From Sphingomonadales bacterium Ga0077557 (GTDB taxonomy: Bacteria; Pseudomonadota; Alphaproteobacteria; Sphingomonadales; Sphingomonadaceae): a DNA stretch of 64,000 nucleotides. The stretch lies in contig LNFI01000032.1 in the NCBI GenBank assembly GCA_001464615.1, positions 310,001 through 374,000 on the forward strand, in the 5' to 3' direction. The translations under genes and the position numbers were made by a program. Position 1 is the stretch's first letter. Each line of letters begins with the position of its first letter. Positions 58,401-64,000 of the stretch are shown here, piece by piece. Under the pieces are notes generated by a model that saw only the letters and a program-made list of their open reading frames with translations, was not told the DNA's origin and ran no database searches.

Positions 58401-58737
58401 GCTGGTGTTCGAATGTCAGCCCCTCGGCAATCCGCGTCGGCGTGCCGCCGCTGATCGGCATGGTGTAGATGTCACCGAGCAGGTCGAAGGCGATCATCTT
58501 GCCGTCGCGCGACACGTCGACATTCATCCAGCTGCCATTGTCGACCGCGATGGGCACTTGGCGGGTTTTCAATCCGGTGGGGGCGTTGACATCCCATTTG
58601 GCGGGCTTGGCATCGGCTTTCTTGTCACCAGCCGCTGGGGTTGCCGCTGCGGGGGTTTGCGCCTGCGCCTGGGCCAGCATGGGCACCAATAGCGTGGCGA
58701 TAATTGCGCCAGAAACCGCCCCGAACCGATATGTCAT
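55411..58737 (-). CDS. TolB-like propeller/amidohydrolase fusion protein, secreted
   Basis: The 1108-residue protein starts at the ATG at 58737 (GGAGAGACGA upstream) with a signal peptide (MTYRFGAVSGAIIATLLVPM, then AQAQ). Residues of about 60-680 contain repeated WD40-like PD40 blades (FSPDGKRIAFTSDRGG, SPDGRFIIAKKHF, PDGKKIAFVRRER). The C-terminal 400 residues form a metal-dependent amidohydrolase (TIIPGLVDAHAHG, LVVTYGG, ALRAGTIMPATSLG, GKLADLVVLDADP). The metal site HAH is present. Such fusions are common in sphingomonads and are probably peptide or amide hydrolases of the periplasm; the substrate is unknown. It is unlike lasso isopeptidases, which are S9 serine hydrolases. Confidence 0.87.
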   Translation of the reverse strand: MTYRFGAVSGAIIATLLVPMLAQAQAQTPAAATPAAGDKKADAKPAKWDVNAPTGLKTRQVPIAVDNGSWMNVDVSRDGKMIAFDLLGDIYTMPISGGTPTRIAEGLTFEHQPRFSPDGKRIAFTSDRGGGDNIWIMNVDGSDKRQLTKEDFRLLNQPSWSPDGRFIIAKKHFTTQRSLGTGEVWIYHVSGGGGVQLVKRASEQLQKELGEPIYAPDGKSLYYTRNVTPGPIFIYAQDSNTDLFDIERYDLDTGEVTTVVSGVGGSVRPTPSPDGKKIAFVRRERTKSKLYVKDLASGEERKIYDALDQDVQETWAVTGVYPNMAWTPDSASLVFWAGGKIKRVDAAGGAAADIPFKIDDTRVVIDAVHPQIEVAPATVTTTMPRWASVSPDGNQVVFETLGKLWIKPASGGTARRLVKSDEAGMELWPSWSRDGRSIVFVGWTDAGLGHVRTVAATGGATKTVTADPGHYLNPRFSPDGKMIVFERGQGGELTSSRWSENPGVYRIASSGGKQTRIATDGSEPQFGSDNDRVFMIGSEKGKRQLISTDLNGQAKRVHGTGDLVNDYQVSPDGRFVAFRQNFEAFVMPLLPGTQDVSIDQKGGPLPVTRVSGGGADFINWSKNGAALHWSLGPTLFTAQTDALFATAPADKDAPKFATPKTGLSLSMTVPADKPTGTVALTGARIVTMADAKGGIIDDGVILITGDRIVAIGPRASVSIPAGAKTVDLAGKTIIPGLVDAHAHGPQSEDSLIPQQNWSAMANLAFGTTTIHDPSARPQQIFVAAEMQRTGLIIAPRTFSTGEIIYGAKQADVYAEINSYEDALAHVRRLKAQGAHSVKNYNQPRREQRQMVVAAGQAEQMEVVPEGGSLFTMDMSLIQDGNATVEHNVPLDRFYDDVVSLWSQTKTNYTPTLVVTYGGPAGDPYWRAHTDVWKHPLLTKYAPPALLAAQNVRRSIAPDEDYVDGASAREAKKLADKGVQVSIGAHGQQSGLGSHWELWSFVRGGWSPVEALRAGTIMPATSLGMQKDIGSLEVGKLADLVVLDADPTIDIRNSEKISKVMLGGRLYDSATLNEQVTGNRTRAPFWWEAKGGGTARVSLPSVDSITGGD

Positions 58738-58830
58738 TCGTCTCTCCACCGTATCTTCTCCCGGTGGTCTAAGCAGGAATAGGCCGCAGGTCACCGGAGA
58801 ATCTAGCAGGCGGTAGCGCAATCGCGGTGC

Positions 58831-59718
58831 TCAGGCGGAATCAGCGCCCATATTGCTGATGAGCATGCGGATGATGGGATTGGGGAAGCGCCGGTCGGTG
58901 GTGATCGCGAAGAATGTCTCGGTTATGCCGGGCAGCGCATCGGCCTCCACGAGCATGCCCGAGGCCAATTCATCGCGCACGGCAATGGGGGGCAGGACGG
59001 CCAGGGCAAAGCCTTCGCGGACCAGCAAGCGCATCATCGCTATATCATCGACCTCAGCCGCAATCTGTGGCCGGATATCAAGACGATCAACCAAGGCGTT
59101 GAAGCTGGTCCGCAGGGTGCTGCCCAATGTCGGCAGGATCACCGGGTGCCGGTCAAGCAAGGCAGCTACCGATCGCGTCGTTCCTACCAATTGCGGCGTG
59201 CCGATCAGGCTGACCGGTTGTTCGGAAAGCCTGTGAGCAATGTACTGCGTTAAAGCGTCGGTGGGGGGGGGCTGATTGGTCAGCACGACATCCAGCGCGA
59301 GCGATTGCAGACCGAGCAACAATTCGGCCGGACTGCCGGAGCGCAGGATGACTTCGATATCATGGCGGCCCAGCAAGGGCTTTAGAAAGCCGATCTGGAA
59401 GTTGCGCGACAGCGTGGCCAGCGCGCCGATCCGCACGGCCTGGCGCGCGGCACCGGTTTCGCGCAGCGTGCCGATCAGCTCGTCCCCTGTCGCAAAGATC
59501 GCGTCGGCATGATCAAGCGCGATTCGCCCTGCCTCAGTCAAATGCAGCTGACGGCCTCGCCGTTCGAACAATGGATGGCCGAGCCGATCCTCCAATTTGC
59601 GAATTTGTACCGATAGCGCGGATTGCGAGACGTTTAGCCGTTCAGCGGTGCGCGTGAGGTTGCCGTCCTGCGCAACCGCCCAAAAATAGCGCAGATGGTT
59701 GTAATTGAAGTCGGCCAT
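58831..59718 (-). CDS. LysR-family regulator, probably of dabBA
   Basis: The 295-residue protein has an N-terminal winged helix-turn-helix (YFWAVAQDGNLTRTAERLNV, SQSALSVQIRKLEDRLGHPL) and a C-terminal effector-binding domain. It is divergent from dabB-dabA, with 108 bases between starts, and its start codon lies within a perfect 9-9-9 inverted repeat that should be its own operator. Its position makes it the likely activator of the carbon-uptake genes, as LysR regulators often are beside DAB loci. Its effector is unknown; 2-phosphoglycolate or 2-oxoglutarate are known for CcmR/CbbR relatives. Confidence 0.88.
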   Translation of the reverse strand: MADFNYNHLRYFWAVAQDGNLTRTAERLNVSQSALSVQIRKLEDRLGHPLFERRGRQLHLTEAGRIALDHADAIFATGDELIGTLRETGAARQAVRIGALATLSRNFQIGFLKPLLGRHDIEVILRSGSPAELLLGLQSLALDVVLTNQPPPTDALTQYIAHRLSEQPVSLIGTPQLVGTTRSVAALLDRHPVILPTLGSTLRTSFNALVDRLDIRPQIAAEVDDIAMMRLLVREGFALAVLPPIAVRDELASGMLVEADALPGITETFFAITTDRRFPNPIIRMLISNMGADSA

Positions 59719-59743
59719 ATCGTTCCTTTAAAACGAACGATAT
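59717..59743. promoter_or_regulatory. LysR operator: ATATCGTTC-N9-GAACGATAT
   Basis: Perfect nine-base inverted arms at 59717-59725 and 59735-59743 surround CTTTAAAAC. The element includes the T-N11-A pattern of LysR boxes and overlaps the regulator's own start codon, so binding should repress the regulator while it may activate dabB, whose start is 84 bases away. Confidence 0.88.
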
Positions 59744-59826
59744 CGCGCAAACAATGAATTTTTCGCAGGCGTCCGCTTTCGCTAGCGACGTTGTGACGCC
59801 TTAGGGCGAACCAACGGGGAAAGACT

Positions 59827-61386
59827 GTGTCACTCAACTTGCTCGTTTTTGCAGCGCCATGTGCGGTGCTGGTGGCTGCTCTTGTCGGCTTTGTGGGGCC
59901 TAAGCGGCCTGCTTCCGGCCAGCTCATGCTCGTCGAAGCGCTGTCGATTCTGGCGGTTGTCATCGCGCTGCTCTCGGCAGGTTTGCTGGTGATGAGCGGT
60001 CCGGCGACGGCGTTGCTCGTCGGCACGCCGAATATCGGCCTGTCGGCGCGGATCGACATTGTCAGCATGGTGATGCTGCTGCTTGTGTCCTTCATTGGCT
60101 GGATCGTGGTGCGCTATGCCGCCGTCTATCTGGACGGCGAGGCGCGGCATGGGGCCTTCATGGCCTGGCTCAGCGCCACCTTGGCAATGGTGATGCTGCT
60201 GGTGACGGCTGGCAGCCTTGCGCAGCTCATTCTTGCCTGGGTTGCCACCAGCCTGTGCCTGCACCGCTTGCTGCTTTTCTACCCCGAACGCGTGGCGGCA
60301 CAGCGCGCCGCGCGAAAGAAATTCGTGACGGCGCGGCTGGGCGATGTTGCGCTGGTGGGGGCAGCGACGCTGCTCGCGATCAGCTATGGCACCACCGATA
60401 TTGCCGCCATCCTGAATGCCGCGCGCGCTGGCGATGGCGGCACCGGGGCGGTTGTGGCGGCGGGGCTGCTGGCGGTCGCGGCCTTGCTCAAATCGGCGCA
60501 ATTTCCGCTGCACGGCTGGCTTACGGAAGTGATGGAGGCACCAACCCCCGTCTCTGCGTTGCTGCATGCCGGCGTCATCAATGCCGGTGGTTTCGTGCTG
60601 ATCCGCTTTGCCGATGTGATGCTGCTGGCACCGGGCGTCCTCGCCGTGCTGGTGATGATCGGCGGGTTTACTGCGTTGTTCGGTGGGCTGGTGATGCTGA
60701 CCCAGCCAGCGGTGAAGACGTCGCTGGCATGGTCGACCGTCGCACAAATGGGCTTCATGATCATGCAATGCGGGCTTGCGTTGTTCCCGCTGGCCTTGCT
60801 CCACATCGTCGCGCACTCCCTGTACAAGGCGCATTCGTTTCTGGCGTCGGGCGGTGCGGTTGATCGGATCGCCGCGTTTCGCAGGCCGGGGCCGGTGGCA
60901 ATCCCCAGTGCCAAGGCGGTCGGCCGCGCCTTTCTCGCCGCGCTGGCGACCTATGCCGTGATCGGGTTGGCGTTTGATGACGGGGCCCGCTCGCCGCAAT
61001 CGACCGCGCTCGGCGCCATCCTGATTTTCGGTGTTGCCTATTTGCTGGCGCAGGGGCTGGCGGACGCTGCCCCACGCGCCCTGACTCAGCGCATGGCGGT
61101 CTATGCGCTAGCGGCTTCGTTTGGCTATTTCACGCTTCACGCCCTAGCGACCTGGCTGACTGCAGGCACGCTGCCGGCCACGCCTGCGCCGGGCCCGCTG
61201 GAATGGGCGCTGATCATCCTGGCGGTGCTGAGCTTTGGGACCGTCGCCATTGCCCAGGCGATGTTTCCGCTCTGGGCTTATCACCCGGCAGCAGCGGGGC
61301 TGCGCGTCCACCTCGCCAATGGCCTTTATGCCAACGCCCTGTTTGATCGCTTGCTTGGCGGCTGGGCACTGCGGCGACAGCGCTGA
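59827..61386 (+). CDS. dabB: DAB inorganic carbon uptake subunit DabB (NuoL-like)
   Basis: The 519-residue membrane protein belongs to the proton-conducting NuoL/MrpA family, with about 13 transmembrane helices. Key segments are [20 protein letters not shown] (the NuoL-like helix with charged residues), [36 protein letters not shown] and [17 protein letters not shown]. It lacks complex I neighbours and is followed 35 bases later by dabA, so it is DabB, which couples the proton gradient to carbon uptake. The start is a GTG at 59827 with GGGGAAAGA in front. Confidence 0.92.
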   Translation: MSLNLLVFAAPCAVLVAALVGFVGPKRPASGQLMLVEALSILAVVIALLSAGLLVMSGPATALLVGTPNIGLSARIDIVSMVMLLLVSFIGWIVVRYAAVYLDGEARHGAFMAWLSATLAMVMLLVTAGSLAQLILAWVATSLCLHRLLLFYPERVAAQRAARKKFVTARLGDVALVGAATLLAISYGTTDIAAILNAARAGDGGTGAVVAAGLLAVAALLKSAQFPLHGWLTEVMEAPTPVSALLHAGVINAGGFVLIRFADVMLLAPGVLAVLVMIGGFTALFGGLVMLTQPAVKTSLAWSTVAQMGFMIMQCGLALFPLALLHIVAHSLYKAHSFLASGGAVDRIAAFRRPGPVAIPSAKAVGRAFLAALATYAVIGLAFDDGARSPQSTALGAILIFGVAYLLAQGLADAAPRALTQRMAVYALAASFGYFTLHALATWLTAGTLPATPAPGPLEWALIILAVLSFGTVAIAQAMFPLWAYHPAAAGLRVHLANGLYANALFDRLLGGWALRRQR

Positions 61387-61421
61387 TCAAGCCGACAACA
61401 TCCTTTTCGGAGAGCATTATC

Positions 61422-63842
61422 ATGTCTGTAAAGCCTGACGACGCCGTGCTTGCGGCGCAATCGCTGATCGCGGCTGCCAAATCTGCAGCGCTGGCGATCC
61501 CGCCGGTCTGGCCCTTGGCCTCAAGCGTCGCGGTGAACCCCTATTTCGGCCAGGCCGAGCTTGGCCTTGCCGATACCGCCGCGCTGCTGGCGCGGGTATC
61601 GGGGGCAGCCGTGACGATGCCGCGCGATTGGTATCGGGAGCGCATCGCCAATGGCACCGTGACGGATGCCGATCTGGATGCTGCCTGGAAGGCGGCAAGC
61701 CCGTCGCGCCGGCCAGCTTCAGCCGCGATTCTGAAGTCCGCCGTGCTTCAGCCGGCGGACGAACCCGTCGCGTTGCCGACCGTCGCCGATTTGGCTGCCG
61801 ACGTTTCAGGAATCGATTGGGCGGGGGTGATTGCCGAGCGCTTCGGGGCATGGTGCGGCGGCTTTTTTGACGAAGGTCAGGCGTTATGGGCGGCACCCCA
61901 TGGCAAAAGTGCCTTTGCCGCGTGGCAGGCGGTAGCAACGCATGATCTGACGCCAGAGATTGTCGGTCTGCGCGGCTTTGCAGCGTTCGTCGCTGATGCG
62001 CCGGAAAGCGCTGCGGTGGCAATCGCGCGGTCAGTGACGCGGCTGGGCCTGACACCGGCAGCACTGCAAACCTATTTCCACCGCTTGCTGATCAGCCTAG
62101 GGGGCTGGGCGCACTATGCGCGGTTCCAGCTCTGGCAGGCCGAGCTTGCCGGGCGCGGCGACGACACGATCACGGATCTGCTGGCGATCCGCCTGCTTTG
62201 GGAGGAGGCGCTGTTTGGGCAGTATGAGGCGCAGATCGGCGCAGATTGGGCAGAGACGATCGCGGCGCATGCGCGGCCCATCGAACCAACCGAGGCGCAG
62301 ATCATCGATGCGATCCTGCAAGAAGCCTGTGAGCGGGCGGCGCAGTGCGATCTCGCGCGGACGCTCGCCAGGGTGCAGGCCAGTGCTGGCACCCGAGCGC
62401 CGGTGCTGCAGGCCGCTTTTTGCATTGATGTTCGGTCAGAAGTCTATCGTCGCGCGCTGGAATCGATCGATCCGCGTATTCAAACGCTTGGCTTTGCCGG
62501 TTTCTTTGGCTTGACGGCGTCACACCGGCGCTTTGGTTCGGATGTTGCAGAACACCGGCTTCCGGTGCTCCTCAGTCCCGGGCTGAGCTCGCGCTCAGGC
62601 GATCACGCTGATGAGTCGGCTGATCTCACGCTGCGCTACCGCCAGCGCGCGACGCGAGCCTGGGGCCGGTTCAAGCTGGCCGCGGTATCGTCCTTCGCGT
62701 TTGTTGAAGCGACCGGGCCTGTCTATATCGCCAAGCTCGTCCGCGATGCGCTGGGCTGGCATGCCAATGACGTGCCCAATGATCCGGCCCCCTTTCCAGA
62801 TCCCGCCATCGATCTGCCAACGCGGATCGGCATGGCCAAGTCGATCCTGCGAGCGATGTCGCTGACCGACAATTTTGCGCCGCTGGTGCTGCTGGTCGGT
62901 CACGGGGCCAATGTCGTCAATAATCCGCACGCCAGCGGGCTGCATTGTGGCGCCTGTGGGGGGTATTCGGGCGAGGTCAATGCCCGGTTGCTTGCAGCCT
63001 TGCTCAACGCGCCAGAAGTTCGTGACGGCTTGGCGCAAGCGGGGATCGCCATCCCGACGGAGACGATGTTCGTCGGTGCGCTGCACGACACGACCACCGA
63101 TACTGTGTTCCTGTATAGCCAGGATCATCCATCACTGAAGCATAACGTCGATCTGACGCGCGCGGAAGTCTGGCTGTCAGCTGCCGGGGTGATTGCCCGC
63201 ACCGAACGGGCGCTGCGGCTGCCACGGGCAAGCGGTGAAGCGAGCATCGCGCAGCGCAGCCGCGATTGGGCCGAAACCCGCCCTGAATGGGCGCTGGCCG
63301 GGTGCAAGACGTTCATCGCCGCGCCGCGCCAACGCACTTTGGGCAAAAGCCTTGGGGGCCGCGCCTTCCTGCATGATTATGACTGGCGGCAGGACAAGGG
63401 CTTTGGCGTGCTCGAACTGATCATGACCGCACCGGTCGTTGTCGCGAGCTGGATCAGCCTGCAATATTATGGATCGGCGGTTGCGCCTGATCTGTTCGGC
63501 GGCGGTAACAAACTGTTGCATAATGTCATTGGCGGCATTGGCGTTGTCGAAGGCAATGGCGGGGCGTTGCGGGCTGGCCTGCCCTGGCAATCGGTGCATA
63601 ACGGCGAAAGGCTGATGCATGAACCCCTGCGGCTAAGCGTGTGCATTGAAGCGCCGCGCGAGGCGATGGCCGATATCCTCGACCGTCACCCTGGCGTGCG
63701 TGCGCTGTTTGACAATCGCTGGCTGCACCTTTTTGCGCTTGATGACGAAGGGCGGATGGCCTGGCGCTATAGCGGTGGTCTTGGCTGGGAATCGGTCAGT
63801 ACCGTCAGCGGGTCAGATATGGCCGTCGAGCTCGCCGCGTGA
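61422..63842 (+). CDS. dabA: DAB inorganic carbon uptake subunit DabA (UPF0753/DUF2309)
   Basis: The 806-residue protein is the carbonic-anhydrase-like subunit of the DAB complex. The zinc site is visible as Cys334 and Asp336 ([10 protein letters not shown]) and His494 and Cys509 ([20 protein letters not shown]); the spacings (2 and 15) match the Halothiobacillus DabA ligands. The complex hydrates CO2 vectorially to accumulate bicarbonate in the cytosol. In heterotrophs it supplies bicarbonate for carboxylases at air-level CO2. Its stop overlaps the next gene's GTG as GTGA. Confidence 0.95.
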   Translation: MSVKPDDAVLAAQSLIAAAKSAALAIPPVWPLASSVAVNPYFGQAELGLADTAALLARVSGAAVTMPRDWYRERIANGTVTDADLDAAWKAASPSRRPASAAILKSAVLQPADEPVALPTVADLAADVSGIDWAGVIAERFGAWCGGFFDEGQALWAAPHGKSAFAAWQAVATHDLTPEIVGLRGFAAFVADAPESAAVAIARSVTRLGLTPAALQTYFHRLLISLGGWAHYARFQLWQAELAGRGDDTITDLLAIRLLWEEALFGQYEAQIGADWAETIAAHARPIEPTEAQIIDAILQEACERAAQCDLARTLARVQASAGTRAPVLQAAFCIDVRSEVYRRALESIDPRIQTLGFAGFFGLTASHRRFGSDVAEHRLPVLLSPGLSSRSGDHADESADLTLRYRQRATRAWGRFKLAAVSSFAFVEATGPVYIAKLVRDALGWHANDVPNDPAPFPDPAIDLPTRIGMAKSILRAMSLTDNFAPLVLLVGHGANVVNNPHASGLHCGACGGYSGEVNARLLAALLNAPEVRDGLAQAGIAIPTETMFVGALHDTTTDTVFLYSQDHPSLKHNVDLTRAEVWLSAAGVIARTERALRLPRASGEASIAQRSRDWAETRPEWALAGCKTFIAAPRQRTLGKSLGGRAFLHDYDWRQDKGFGVLELIMTAPVVVASWISLQYYGSAVAPDLFGGGNKLLHNVIGGIGVVEGNGGALRAGLPWQSVHNGERLMHEPLRLSVCIEAPREAMADILDRHPGVRALFDNRWLHLFALDDEGRMAWRYSGGLGWESVSTVSGSDMAVELAA

Positions 63843-64000
63843 CCGATGGGAGCCACTTCAGCGGTCGTTATCGACCCGGCCTGTTGCGATTGGCGCAACC
63901 CGTGACAGCGCGGGAAGTGGCCGCGCGCCAGGAACCCGAGATCGCGCTGGCAGCGGCCGAAGCGCGCATCGCCTGGATTCTGGATCACCCGCATATGAGC
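63839..64000 (+). CDS. 5' part of a gene following dabA (runs off the window)
   Basis: A GTG overlapping the dabA stop opens a frame of 54 codons that is still open at the window end. The residues ([20 protein letters not shown], then Ala/Glu-rich helix and WILDHPHMS) match no family I recognise. Four-base coupling to dabA suggests a third gene in the carbon-uptake operon. Because it is cut by the window edge, size and function are unknown. Confidence 0.6.
   Translation, partial: MTDGSHFSGRYRPGLLRLAQPVTAREVAARQEPEIALAAAEARIAWILDHPHMS

Noticed and set aside
55411..58737. Lasso isopeptidase
   Set aside because: Known isopeptidases are alpha/beta hydrolases with a propeller and a Ser triad. 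This protein has a propeller but ends in a metal-dependent amidohydrolase, and it lies 16 kb from the island.

Overview
The window is high-GC, gene-dense chromosomal DNA. Ubiquinone genes (ubiG, coq7), the proA-nadD-rsfS-rlmH-EnvC-ctpA gene order, the infA-maf-RNase-yacG block, an Oar-like TonB receptor and abundant '(C)CTTCGACTTCGCTCAGG' and 'GCGGAGACGCGGAG' stem-loop repeats all point to an alphaproteobacterium, most likely a sphingomonad. Assignment below family level is not supported by what I can see.

Layout. 1-6.8 kb: maiA, a DUF2141 protein, PhoD-type phosphatase, ubiG, aspartokinase and a nitronate monooxygenase-like enzyme. 6.9-16.1 kb: two tandem TonB-like proteins, ptsP (nitrogen PTS enzyme I), a RodZ-like protein, a CpoB/YbgF-like protein, tilS and ftsH, closed by a clear terminator. 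16.2-25.9 kb: the housekeeping run proA, [toxin-antitoxin pair], nadD, rsfS, rlmH, EnvC-like, ctpA, dsbB, coq7 and small membrane or secreted proteins. 26-27.4 kb: a DedA protein and a DJ-1/PfpI protein.

27.5-39.7 kb is the accessory island and the main item of interest. It carries all the parts of a lasso-peptide-type RiPP pathway: an ABC exporter (D) and a transglutaminase-like protease (B2), divergent; a short precursor (33493-33645); and a five-gene minus-strand operon whose members all overlap (sulfotransferase 2, HprK-like kinase, sulfotransferase 1, PqqD-like B1, asparagine-synthetase-like cyclase C). An Asp/Asn beta-hydroxylase-like dioxygenase is divergent from that operon. Between the two halves sits a second module: three MdpB-like 'tail collar' proteins, a GNAT acetyltransferase, a DUF6916 protein and a FrnE-like DsbA. 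I infer a multiply tailored lasso peptide (phosphate, sulfate and/or hydroxyl). The product is not proven by sequence.

39.7-49.7 kb: a fatty-acid-hydroxylase-superfamily protein, a CDP-alcohol phosphatidyltransferase, a CNT nucleoside transporter, an Oar-like TonB receptor, a MerA-like flavoprotein with a TVP38 partner, a DUF547 protein and a formylglycine-generating-enzyme-like lipoprotein. 49.8-52.8 kb: a fused DNA methyltransferase-nuclease, a hicAB module whose hicA has a one-base frameshift, and duplicated stem-loop repeats. 52.9-55.4 kb: infA, maf, a short RNase E/G, yacG and tRNA-Phe(GAA). 55.4-64 kb: a large WD40-like/amidohydrolase protein, then a LysR regulator divergent from dabB-dabA (energy-coupled inorganic carbon uptake), with a near-ideal LysR operator between them and the start of a third gene running off the window end.
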